A program made the translations under genes and the position numbers. Under the pieces are notes generated by a model. It was given only the letters and a program-made list of their open reading frames with translations. It was not told the origin of the DNA and searched no databases. Positions 7,456 through 14,440 of a stretch of DNA of 52,760 nucleotides are shown here, piece after piece. The stretch covers positions 1 to 52,760 of the forward strand of contig JBMOQP010000038.1 of NCBI GenBank assembly GCA_049322715.1, in the 5' to 3' direction. The DNA is from Thiofaba sp049322715 (lineage in GTDB: Bacteria; Pseudomonadota; Gammaproteobacteria; Halothiobacillales; Halothiobacillaceae). Numbering within the stretch: the stretch's first letter is position 1; each line of letters begins with the position of its first letter.

Positions 7456-8604
7456 ATGCCATTCCGCAACCGCTACACCGGCCTGATTGACCGCTACCGC
7501 GACCGCCTGCCGGTGTCCGACGACACCCGCATCATCTCCCTGGGCGAGGGCAACACCCCGCTCATCCGCCTGCACAACATCCCGAAGCTGATCGGCAAGC
7601 AGGTCGACATCTACGTCAAGTACGAAGGCCTGAACCCGACCGGTTCGTTCAAGGACCGTGGCATGACCATGGCGGTCACCAAGGCGGTGGAAGAGGGCTC
7701 CAAGGCCATCATCTGCGCCTCCACCGGCAACACCTCCGCCGCAGCCGCCGCCTACGCCGCGCGTGCCGGCATCACCGCCTTCGTCCTGATTCCGGACGGC
7801 AAGATCGCCATGGGCAAGCTGGCCCAGGCGATGATGTACGGCGCCATCACCCTGCAGATCAAGGGCAACTTCGACGACGGCATGCGCCTGGTCAAGGAGG
7901 TTGCCGGCGAGGCGCCGGTGACCATCGTCAACTCGGTCAACCCCTACCGCCTGCAGGGCCAGAAGACCGCCGCCTTCGAGATCATCGAGGAGCTGGGCCG
8001 CGCCCCCGATTACCACTGCCTGCCGGTTGGCAACGCGGGCAACATCACCGCGCACTGGATTGGCTACTGCGAGTATTCCTCCGCCTCCGGCGAGCACGTC
8101 ACCGAGTCCTGTGCCTACTGCAACGGCAAGTGCGCCTATGCGGGCGGCGCCATCGTCGGCAACCGTCCCAAGATGATCGGCTACCAGGCGGCCGGTTCCG
8201 CGCCCTTCCTGCGCGGTCACATGGTCGACCATCCGGAGACCGTCGCCACCGCCATCCGCATCGGCCATCCGCAGTCCTGGGACCGCGCCTGGAAGGTGAT
8301 GGAGGAGTCCGGAGGATGGTTCGCCGAGGTGACCGACGAGGAGATCCTCGCGGCGCAGAAGATGCTCACCCAGCACGAGGGCGTGTTCTGCGAGCCGGCC
8401 TCCGCCGCCTCGCTGGCGGGCGCGATCAAGGACATCCAGAGCGGCAAGATCCCGGAAGGTTCCAGCCTGGTGCTCACCCTGACCGGCAACGGCCTGAAGG
8501 ACCCGGACACCGCGATCGCCCAGTGCCAGGGCAAGGCTACGCTGATGACCATCGACGCGACCCTGGACCAGGTCAAGCTCGCCATCCTGGACAACATGCT
8601 TTGA
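7456..8604 (+). CDS. thrC: threonine synthase with an extra Cys cluster
   Basis: This encodes 382 residues, about 25-30 longer than the compact 350-aa class it resembles. It is a PLP enzyme converting phosphohomoserine to threonine. The PLP lysine lies in PTGSFKDRGM, and the phosphate-binding loop and ASTGNTSAAAAAYAARAG are present. The extra length is concentrated at about residues 205-235, where a SASGEHVTESCAYCNGKCAY stretch introduces Cys219, Cys222 and Cys226 (CX2CX3C), plus Cys205 just before. This looks like a metal- or redox-sensitive insertion; that is inference. GGAG before the ATG supports the start. Confidence 0.95.
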   Translation: MPFRNRYTGLIDRYRDRLPVSDDTRIISLGEGNTPLIRLHNIPKLIGKQVDIYVKYEGLNPTGSFKDRGMTMAVTKAVEEGSKAIICASTGNTSAAAAAYAARAGITAFVLIPDGKIAMGKLAQAMMYGAITLQIKGNFDDGMRLVKEVAGEAPVTIVNSVNPYRLQGQKTAAFEIIEELGRAPDYHCLPVGNAGNITAHWIGYCEYSSASGEHVTESCAYCNGKCAYAGGAIVGNRPKMIGYQAAGSAPFLRGHMVDHPETVATAIRIGHPQSWDRAWKVMEESGGWFAEVTDEEILAAQKMLTQHEGVFCEPASAASLAGAIKDIQSGKIPEGSSLVLTLTGNGLKDPDTAIAQCQGKATLMTIDATLDQVKLAILDNML

Positions 8605-8628
8605 GCGCCTTTCCCCGCGGGAGCGGGG

Positions 8629-8667
8629 CTTGGGGCAGGGATGCCCCAAGGGTGCGAGAACAGGATG
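8629..8667 (+). repeat. apex-motif hairpin with conserved 3' tail (thrC 3' side)
   Basis: Arms CTTGGGGCA (8629-8637) and TGCCCCAAG (8642-8650) enclose the loop GGGA. The 20 bases starting at 8648, AAGGGTGCGAGAACAGGATG, recur with one change at 29419-29438 behind a hairpin with a different stem. A smaller hairpin CCCCGC/GCGGGG (8613-8628) is immediately upstream. It belongs to the CA-NGGA-TG apex family discussed in the findings. Confidence 0.75.
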
Positions 8668-8693
8668 CGCTGATCCTGAGGCAAGCCGGCGAG

Positions 8694-8728
8694 AACAAGG
8701 CCCGCATCTGCGGGCCTTGTTTGTTTGC
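8694..8728 (+). terminator. thrC intrinsic terminator
   Basis: AACAAGGCCCGCA (8694-8706) pairs perfectly with TGCGGGCCTTGTT (8709-8721), followed by a T-rich TTGTTTG tract. It lies 90 bases after the thrC stop in the plus direction. Confidence 0.75.
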
Positions 8729-8734
8729 GGCAAC

Positions 8735-8758
8735 AAAAAAAACCGCCGAAATCGGCGG
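8735..8758 (-). terminator. intrinsic terminator of the 382-aa unknown gene
   Basis: Read on the minus strand, CCGCCGA and TCGGCGG (8743-8758) form a stem followed by eight T residues (8742-8735), a strong Rho-independent terminator. It is 27 bases beyond the stop of the minus-strand gene at 8785. Confidence 0.85.
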
Positions 8759-8784
8759 GTTCCGTCGCGTGCGGCGCGGGCGGG

Positions 8785-9933
8785 TCAGCGCATGTTGCGC
8801 TTCATCTCGCTGATCAGGTCGACCTCGAGGTGCTCGAGCGCCCGCAGGCGGCTGTCCGCGGCATTGCCAAGCCACTGGATGATCTCGGCCCGCTTCTTGG
8901 CGAAGTAGTCGAGGATGAAGCGCTCGGACATGAGCATGTATTCGATGGCCTTCTTCGGGTCGACCTGGATGAAGGGATTGCGGGCGACCTGCTTGGCGGC
9001 GGCCTCCTGTTGCTCGCAGAAGGCGTTGAGCAGGAAGAACAGGTTCAGGCGGGACTGGCGAAGGTTCTGCTGCGTGGCGGAGGAGTTGACGTAAAGGCTG
9101 GCGTCGACCATGGAATCCAGCCAGCGGGTCAGCTGGCTCTCGGCCATGACCCATTCCTCGCTCATGATGCGCTGGTGCAGGTCGCTGATGCGGTGCTTGA
9201 TGTTCTCCTCGTGCTTCTTCGCGCCCCAGGGCAGCAGGCGGGAGAACATCGAGGTGGGGCGCTTGAGCTGATCCTCGAGGGCGTTCAGCTCCTCCAGCAG
9301 GTCCTTCTTCTTGAGGTCCGAGTCGTTGATCTGGCGGCGCTTGTCGTTCATGTCGGCGGCCGCCACCTCGAGCTGCAGGGCGTGATATTCGCCGAGGGTG
9401 GCGTCAACCTTGCCAGAGAAGTGCTTGAGGCGCTCGAGGGCATCGCGCAGTCTCCCCTCGAAGCGTCCGGGGTTGTTGAGCAGGCATTCGCTGATCACGA
9501 GCTCGGCCTTGGCCATGCGGGCACGCTCGGCATGGACATCGGTGACGATCTCCCGCAGGCCGTGCATGGTCTGCGACATCGCATAGTTTGTCATCTTGCC
9601 GGCGCGCCACTTCTCCAGGGCAGGGGTGGTGTCGGCGATCTTCTGCCGCAGGCGGGCGATGGCGATGTCCGCCTCGTAGCCGCGCGCCTTGTCCAGCGCC
9701 TGGGCGGCCTGGTTGCCGAACTGCTGTTCCAGGGCCTGCTGCTCGCGCAGTTCGTGCACATTCAGGTCGAAGGAGAGTTTCTCCAGCACCCCGCGCAGGG
9801 GCTGGGGGGAGTTGCGGATCAGTTCGGCGGGGATGGTTTCGGGAAGGGTCTCGAGCGGCAGGCTTGCCACCTTGTCCAGCGGCATGCTGCGCACCATGGA
9901 GACGAACTGGTCGACGGTCAGGCGCTGGCTCAT
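8785..9933 (-). CDS. conserved-looking hypothetical protein, largely coiled coil
   Basis: This encodes 382 residues with no signal peptide or membrane segment. It is rich in Ala, Glu, Leu and Gln. Long helices are likely at about residues 80-130 and 150-215 (LKKKDLLEELNALEDQL), with a Pro/Ser-containing break near SMFSRLLPWGAKKHEE. The C-terminal third contains SRLNLFFLLNAFCEQQEAA and a basic tail. I recognise no family. It is a single gene with its own strong terminator and AAGGAAGG directly before the ATG. Cytoplasmic scaffold or filament-associated protein is only a guess. Confidence 0.7.
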   Translation of the reverse strand: MSQRLTVDQFVSMVRSMPLDKVASLPLETLPETIPAELIRNSPQPLRGVLEKLSFDLNVHELREQQALEQQFGNQAAQALDKARGYEADIAIARLRQKIADTTPALEKWRAGKMTNYAMSQTMHGLREIVTDVHAERARMAKAELVISECLLNNPGRFEGRLRDALERLKHFSGKVDATLGEYHALQLEVAAADMNDKRRQINDSDLKKKDLLEELNALEDQLKRPTSMFSRLLPWGAKKHEENIKHRISDLHQRIMSEEWVMAESQLTRWLDSMVDASLYVNSSATQQNLRQSRLNLFFLLNAFCEQQEAAAKQVARNPFIQVDPKKAIEYMLMSERFILDYFAKKRAEIIQWLGNAADSRLRALEHLEVDLISEMKRNMR

Positions 9934-10019
9934 CCTTCCTTCCTTTGCTGGGTTTTTAGATTACCCCGCAAAAGTAGGACGAATGGAAGGACAATTCAAG
10001 TGACGCTTGAGAGGGAGGT

Positions 10020-10043
10020 GTGCGGCCCCGGCGGGGGCCGCAC
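10020..10043 (-). terminator. hairpin downstream of fabB
   Basis: GTGCGGCCCC (10020-10029) pairs with GGGGCCGCAC (10034-10043) around GGCG, 13 bases past the fabB stop. The stem is strong, but the minus-strand sequence beyond it (CTCCCTCTC) has no good T-run, so this may be a terminator or only a transcript-stabilising hairpin. Confidence 0.55.
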
Positions 10044-10055
10044 GGCAGGTGGCGG

Positions 10056-11279
10056 TCAGGCCTGGAAGCGGCGGAAGACGAGGCTGGCGTTGGTGCCGCC
10101 GAAGCCGAAGCTGTTGGAGAGGATGGTATCCAGCTTGGCGTTGTCGACGCGCTGCTGGGCGATGTTCACGCCTTGCGCGGCCGGATCGAGGGTCTCGATG
10201 TTGGCCGAGGCGGCGATGAAGCCATGCTCCATCATCAGCAGCGAGTAGATGGCCTCGTGCACGCCGGCGGCGCCCAGGGCGTGGCCGGACTGCGACTTGG
10301 TGGAGGTGACCACCGGCATGTTGTCGCCGAACACCGCCTTCATGGCCTCCAGTTCGCGGATGTCGCCGACCGGGGTGCTGGTGCCGTGGGCGTTGATGTA
10401 GTTGATCGGCGTGTCGACGGTGGACAGGGCCATCTGCATGCAGCGGATGGCGCCCTCGCCGGAGGGTTGCACCATGTCGTAGCCATCGGAGGTGGCGCCG
10501 TAGCCGACCAGCTCGCCGTAGATCTTCGCGCCGCGGGCCAGGGCGTGCTCCAGCTCCTCCAGCACCACCATGCCGCCGCCGCCGGAAATGACGAAGCCGT
10601 CGCGGAACTCGTCATACGGGCGGGATGCGGTCTGGGGGGTGTCGTTGTACTTCGAGGAAACCGCGCCCATGGCGTCGAACATGGCGGACTGCACCCAGTG
10701 CAGTTCCTCGCCACCGCCGGCGAAGATCACGTCCTGCTTGCCCAGCTGGATCAGTTCCATGGCGTTGCCGATGCAGTGCGCGGAGGTGGCGCAGGCGGAA
10801 CTGATGGTGTAGTTCACGCCCTTGATGCCGAACGGGGTGGCCAGGCAGGCGGAGGTGGTGGAGCTCATGGTGCGGGTGACCATGTACGGCCCCACGCGCT
10901 TGATGCCGCGGCTCCTGGCGATCTCGGCTGTCTCGACGATGTTCGCGGTGGACGAGCCGCCGGAGCCGACGATCAGGCCGGTGCGGACATTGGAAATCTG
11001 GTCATCGCTCAGGCCCGAATCCGCAGCGGCCTCGGCCATGGCGAGGTAGCTGTAGGCGGCTGCCTGGCCCATGAAGCGGAAGAGCTTGCGATCGATCAGC
11101 TCCTCGGGGTTCAGCTTGAGGGTGCCGGCGACCTGCGAGCGGAAGCCGAGGTCGGCGTACTCCTGCATGAATTCGATGCCCGAGCGACCTTCGCGCAGGC
11201 TGGTGAGGACTTCTTGCTTGTTGTTGCCCAGGCTGGAAACGATGCCCATTCCGGTGACGACGACGCGGCGCATGGTCAT
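10056..11279 (-). CDS. fabB: 3-oxoacyl-[ACP] synthase I (FabB)
   Basis: This encodes 407 residues, E. coli FabB length. It condenses malonyl-ACP with acyl-ACP and is needed to elongate unsaturated chains. The catalytic triad is visible: Cys in SSACATSAHCIGNA, His in NAHGTSTPVGD and His in SGHALGAAGVHEA. The N terminus MRRVVVTGMGIVSSLGN is typical. It lies five bases after fabA, so fabA-fabB form the usual unsaturated fatty acid operon. Confidence 0.97.
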   Translation of the reverse strand: MTMRRVVVTGMGIVSSLGNNKQEVLTSLREGRSGIEFMQEYADLGFRSQVAGTLKLNPEELIDRKLFRFMGQAAAYSYLAMAEAAADSGLSDDQISNVRTGLIVGSGGSSTANIVETAEIARSRGIKRVGPYMVTRTMSSTTSACLATPFGIKGVNYTISSACATSAHCIGNAMELIQLGKQDVIFAGGGEELHWVQSAMFDAMGAVSSKYNDTPQTASRPYDEFRDGFVISGGGGMVVLEELEHALARGAKIYGELVGYGATSDGYDMVQPSGEGAIRCMQMALSTVDTPINYINAHGTSTPVGDIRELEAMKAVFGDNMPVVTSTKSQSGHALGAAGVHEAIYSLLMMEHGFIAASANIETLDPAAQGVNIAQQRVDNAKLDTILSNSFGFGGTNASLVFRRFQA

Positions 11280-11284
11280 GACCC

Positions 11285-11797
11285 TCAGAATCCGCTAGTG
11301 GAGGTAAACAGCCCGACACGCAGGTCGGTGGCGTGATAGATCTCGCGCCCATCGACCAGCATGGTGGCATCGGCGATGCCCATCACCAGCTTGCGGTTGA
11401 TGGTGCGCTTCATGTTCACCTTGTAGGTGATCAGCTTGGCCTCTGGCAGGACTTGGCCGGTGAACTTCACCTCGCCCACGCCGAGGGCGCGGCCATGGCC
11501 CTTGCCGCCGATCCAGCCGAGGTAGAAGCCGACCAGCTGCCACATGGCATCCAGGCCCAGGCAGCCGGGCATCACGGGATCCCCTTCGAAATGGCACTGG
11601 AAGAACCAGAGGTCCGGCTTGACGTCCAGCTCGGCGATGAGCTCACCCTTGCCGAAGGCTCCGCCGTCTTCGTTGATCTGCATGATGCGGTCGAACATCA
11701 GCATCGGCGGCAGGGGGAGTTGGGCGTTGCCGGGGCCGAACATCTCGCCGCGGCCGCACTGGATCAGCTCATCGTAGGAGTAGGAGGATTTCTTCAT
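11285..11797 (-). CDS. fabA: 3-hydroxydecanoyl-[ACP] dehydratase/isomerase (FabA)
   Basis: This encodes 170 residues from the ATG at 11797, which gives the family N terminus (MKKSSYSYDELIQCGRGEMF) and has GAGAGGG just upstream. The frame stays open to 11914 only because it runs into palindromic repeat DNA, so the longer reading is rejected. The hot-dog fold active-site His is in QCHFEGDPVMPGCLGLDAMW, with the catalytic Asp in the same segment. It introduces the cis double bond in unsaturated fatty acid synthesis together with FabB, which follows directly. Confidence 0.97.
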   Translation of the reverse strand: MKKSSYSYDELIQCGRGEMFGPGNAQLPLPPMLMFDRIMQINEDGGAFGKGELIAELDVKPDLWFFQCHFEGDPVMPGCLGLDAMWQLVGFYLGWIGGKGHGRALGVGEVKFTGQVLPEAKLITYKVNMKRTINRKLVMGIADATMLVDGREIYHATDLRVGLFTSTSGF

Positions 11798-11818
11798 GTC
11801 CCTCTCGCAGGGGGTGCG

Positions 11819-11845
11819 TGCATAAAAATGTGAATGGTATGACAA
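11819..11845 (-). promoter_or_regulatory. possible fabA promoter
   Basis: On the minus strand TTGTCA (11845-11840) precedes TATGCA (11824-11819) with a 15-base spacer that is A/T-rich. It is about 20 bases before the fabA start and lies between it and the hairpin element. The spacing is shorter than ideal, so this is tentative. Confidence 0.3.
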
Positions 11846-11868
11846 AACCGGCCCGAAGGGCAGGGAAG

Positions 11869-12025
11869 CAGGCTGTTTCAAAAGTCTTTGAAACAGCCTG
11901 GAAGAGCAAGCCATGGATGGCTTGCTCGAAGATAAAACACTCTAAGTGTTTGATCTTCGCAGTCCGTCGCGGGCATGTACCGCGACGAGACGAGTTGCAA
12001 AAGGGCAGGGAAGCCCTTTTGCAAC
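11869..12025 (+). repeat. five-hairpin palindromic element, copy A
   Basis: Five perfect or near-perfect hairpins lie in 157 bp: H1 11869-11900 (14-bp stem, loop AGTC); H2 11904-11927 (10-bp stem, loop TGGA); H3 11928-11958 (6+7 bp with one mismatch, loop CTA); H4 11965-11987 (arms CGTCGCGG/CCGCGACG, loop GCATGTA); H5 11994-12025 (13-bp stem, loop AGGGAA). They fill the gap between fabA and the HPr gene. Order, linkers and loop classes match copy B at 29.17 kb read on the other strand. A 14-bp direct repeat AAGGGCAGGGAAGC occurs at 11856-11869 and again at 12001-12014, inside H5. Confidence 0.85.
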
Positions 12026-12041
12026 AATCTGGAAGGGGATG

Positions 12042-12314
12042 CTATTCGGCCTCGCCGAAGCGTCCGCTGACCAGTGCGCCGAGGGCCTCGAGGGCCTGCT
12101 CGGCGTCCGGGCCTTCAGCCTGGATGGCGATTTCGGTGCCCTGTGGGGCGGCCAGCATCATCAGTCCCATGATGCTCTTGCCGTTGGCCATGAGCTCGCC
12201 GCGCCGCACGCTGATCCGGCTGGTGAAGGTGGCGGCCAGGCTGGCGAAGCGGGCGGCGGCGCGGGCATGCATCCCGCGCTTGTTGACGATCCCGACGGTG
12301 CGGTTTCTTTCCAT
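12042..12314 (-). CDS. HPr-family phosphocarrier protein
   Basis: This encodes 90 residues, HPr length. The phosphorylatable histidine is His16 in NKRGMHARAAARF, and the regulatory serine region is GKSIMGLMML with Ser47, the target of HPr kinase encoded upstream in the same operon. In this gene order (rpoN-ptsN-hprK-rapZ-EIIA-HPr) the protein is normally part of a regulatory phosphorelay, not sugar uptake. Its start overlaps the stop of the EIIA gene. No enzyme I gene is in the window. The symbol ptsH or npr would depend on the partner enzyme I, so it is left blank. Confidence 0.92.
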   Translation of the reverse strand: MERNRTVGIVNKRGMHARAAARFASLAATFTSRISVRRGELMANGKSIMGLMMLAAPQGTEIAIQAEGPDAEQALEALGALVSGRFGEAE

Positions 12315-12712
12315 CAGGCCACGCCGCGCGCGTCGAAGATCCCCTCGCGCCCGCCGCTCAGGGCCTTCTGCACCAGCTCCTCGAGCGGCAGATCGGCGTA
12401 GTTCAGCGCGCGGATCAGCATCGGCAGGTTGATGCCGGAGATCACCCGCACCGCATGCTCGTTGTCGCCCAGGCGGTGGGCGATGTTGCTCGGGGTCGAG
12501 CCATACATGTCGGTCAGCACCAGCGCGCCGGCGCCCTGGTCGATTTCCGCCAGCAGGCGGCGGGCTCGCGCCAGCAGGTCGACGGGGTCGTCGTCCTGCA
12601 GGACGTCCAGGCTGCGGACCTGCGGCGGGCGCCGGTTCAGCATGTCGGTGGCGGTCTCGAGCAGCTGCTGGCCGAGATGGTTGTGGGCGATGATCAGCAC
12701 TCCGGCGCGCAT
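12314..12712 (-). CDS. PTS mannose-type EIIA protein
   Basis: This encodes 132 residues of the EIIA-Man fold. The active-site histidine is His10 in VLIIAHNHLGQ, and TDMYGSTPSN and RVISGINLPML are family motifs. It would accept phosphate from HPr. There are no IIB/IIC/IID genes nearby, as is usual for this cluster, which supports a regulatory function. It lies seven bases after rapZ and overlaps the HPr gene by one base. Confidence 0.9.
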   Translation of the reverse strand: MRAGVLIIAHNHLGQQLLETATDMLNRRPPQVRSLDVLQDDDPVDLLARARRLLAEIDQGAGALVLTDMYGSTPSNIAHRLGDNEHAVRVISGINLPMLIRALNYADLPLEELVQKALSGGREGIFDARGVA

Positions 12713-12719
12713 GGGGGCA

Positions 12720-13607
12720 TCAACTCAGTTCGCGGTGGCGGATAGCGAGGGAAGGATAGTGTTTGCGCAAGCGTTCGGCCAGACGTTCCACCATGAACAC
12801 CGAACGGTGCTGGCCGCCGGTGCAGCCGAGCGAGACGCACAGGAACTGCCGCTGCTCGCGCTCGAACATGGGCAGCCAGGCCAGCAGGGCCTGCTCCAGC
12901 TGGTCGAGCATGGCGCGTACTTCGGGCAGGTCGCCGAGAAAGGCGGCCACCTCGGCATCGCGCCCGGTCAGCGGGCGCAGGCGGGGTTCCCAGTGGGGGT
13001 TGGGCAGGCAGCGCATGTCGAAGATGAAGTCGCTGTCGGTGGGGGCGCCGTGCTTGAAGCCGAAGGATTGCAGCAGCAGCGAAAGCCCGCGGCTGTCGTC
13101 CTCTAGGAGGCGCGCCCGCAGCAGGGCGCGCAACTGGTGGATGTTGCTGCGCGAGGTGTCGATGATCAGGTCTGCCGCCTCGCGCAGCGGGGCGAGCAGT
13201 TCCGCTTCCGCCAGCAGGGCTTCGTCCAGTGGCAGGCCCTCGCGCCCCAGGGGGTGCAGGCGCCGCGTCTCGCTGAAGCGGCGCAGCAGCACCTCGTGCT
13301 CGGCGTGCAGGAACAGCAGCTGGATCTGCAGCTCCGGGTGTCCCTCGCGCAGCCGCGCCAACTGCTGGTGCAGATGGCGAAGCTCGCTGACCCCGCCGCG
13401 GACGTCGATGCCGATGGCGGCGCGCTCCTGGGGCGCCATCGCCTGCTCCGGTCCCAGGCAGAGGGGCTGCAGCAGGGCGGTGTCGACGAAGGCCGGCAGC
13501 AGGGCGAGGGGGAGGTTGTCGACACAGTAGTAGCCGGCATCCTCAAGGGTGTGCAGGGCGATGGTCTTGCCCGAGCCGGACAGGCCGCTGACGATGACCA
13601 GCTTCAC
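12720..13607 (-). CDS. rapZ: RNase adapter protein RapZ
   Basis: This encodes 295 residues. The P-loop GLSGSGKT is at residues 8-15, followed by LEDAGYYCVDNLP. The C-terminal domain is intact: SFGFKHGAPTDSDFIFDMRCLPNPHW, then SLGCTGGQHRSVFMVERL. In E. coli RapZ binds the sRNA GlmZ and delivers it to RNase E, controlling glucosamine-6-phosphate synthase. The neighbourhood with PTS regulators is the standard one. It overlaps hprK by four bases (ATGA). Confidence 0.95.
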   Translation of the reverse strand: MKLVIVSGLSGSGKTIALHTLEDAGYYCVDNLPLALLPAFVDTALLQPLCLGPEQAMAPQERAAIGIDVRGGVSELRHLHQQLARLREGHPELQIQLLFLHAEHEVLLRRFSETRRLHPLGREGLPLDEALLAEAELLAPLREAADLIIDTSRSNIHQLRALLRARLLEDDSRGLSLLLQSFGFKHGAPTDSDFIFDMRCLPNPHWEPRLRPLTGRDAEVAAFLGDLPEVRAMLDQLEQALLAWLPMFEREQRQFLCVSLGCTGGQHRSVFMVERLAERLRKHYPSLAIRHRELS

Positions 13608-14440
13608 AAAGATTCCTTGCCGAGGTGTTCTTCGAGGCGGCGGGAGAGTTCGTGGGCGGCATTATATCCGATGCCTTCCCCGGCGCCGCATGCCCGTAAA
13701 CGGGCCGCCGTCTCCACCAGGAGGGCGAGGTTGCGACCGACGCGTACCGTCAGGGGAAGCTCGGGGACGGCGTGCTCTCCCAGGCGATAGTCGCGCCAGG
13801 CCCCCTCGAGGCGCTCCTCAAGGCGGGATGGGCCGGAGGGCGTCTCCTCCAGCCGGATGACGAGGTCGAGCGGATGTTCCGCGCAGATGGCACGGTCGCC
13901 GAACAGGCGCCGGACGTTGAGGATGCCGAGCCCGCGCACCTCGAGGAAGTCCTGCAGGGGGAAGGGGCAGCGGCCCAGCCAGCGGCCGTCGGCCTGCAGG
14001 CGGAACACGGGGCTGTCGTCGGCGACCAGGGCATGGCCGCGGCTGACCAGGTCGAGGGCGAGCTCGCTCTTGCCGATGCCCGCCTCGCCAAGGATCAGCA
14101 CGCCCGCCGAGGTGGATGGCACCACCGATTCGTCTGGTTCTCGATGGCCGTACCCCGAAGGGGCTTCCGGCATGGATGCCGGAAGGGACAAAGAGGAGGG
14201 ACCAACGAATCGGGTATTGCCCCCAAGGGGCAAGCCCTGCGGGTGCACACCTGGGATGGTCGGCACCCGCAGGGTGAGGAAGACGCCATGCAGGCAGGTT
14301 TCGCCGGGGGATAGGGCCGGATCGGTCGGGCTGGCCCTTCGGCTTTGTAGCGGAATCCTTCCGTGGATTCCGCCCTTCGGGGGATGCAGTGCATCCCAAC
14401 ACCATTCCTGATGGCGTTGTTCAGGATCGGCCTTGGGCAT
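13604..14440 (-). CDS. hprK: HPr kinase/phosphorylase, N-domain lost, palindromic DNA translated within it
   Basis: This encodes 278 residues from the ATG at 14440, chosen because GGAGG sits six bases upstream. The catalytic half is intact: Walker A GEAGIGKS, RGHALVADD, EVRGLGILNVRRLFGD. The usual roughly 125-residue N-terminal domain is absent. Residues 2-51 and about 64-116 are encoded by palindromic repeats (14.13-14.40 kb), with only a short native-looking GETCLHGVFLTL strand between them. The native reading is probably ...LHGVFL then AGVLILGEAGIGKS, as in short HprK forms, split by an in-frame insertion of about 50 codons. It phosphorylates the HPr serine. Whether this version is active cannot be judged from sequence. 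Confidence 0.85.
   Translation of the reverse strand: MPKADPEQRHQEWCWDALHPPKGGIHGRIPLQSRRASPTDPALSPGETCLHGVFLTLRVPTIPGVHPQGLPLGGNTRFVGPSSLSLPASMPEAPSGYGHREPDESVVPSTSAGVLILGEAGIGKSELALDLVSRGHALVADDSPVFRLQADGRWLGRCPFPLQDFLEVRGLGILNVRRLFGDRAICAEHPLDLVIRLEETPSGPSRLEERLEGAWRDYRLGEHAVPELPLTVRVGRNLALLVETAARLRACGAGEGIGYNAAHELSRRLEEHLGKESL
14126..14397. repeat. cluster of palindromic elements inside hprK
   Basis: From left to right: an outer imperfect stem (about 14123-14138 with 14201-14214); CCCC/GGGG (14154-14164); CTTCCGGCA/TGCCGGAAG with loop TGGA (14164-14185); TTGCCCC/GGGGCAA (14217-14233); an 11-bp stem CCCTGCGGGTG/CACCCGCAGGG (14235-14274); AGGGCC/GGCCCT (14313-14338); GCGGAATCC/GGATTCCGC (14350-14373); GGGATGC/GCATCCC (14381-14397). 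The frame of hprK stays open across all of them. The 14.15-14.19 kb part is nearly identical to 29.385-29.423 kb. Confidence 0.8.

Noticed and set aside
11798..11914. N-terminal extension of FabA to 11914
   Set aside because: The extra 39 codons run through palindromic repeat DNA, while the ATG at 11797 has a good ribosome site and gives the exact family length.
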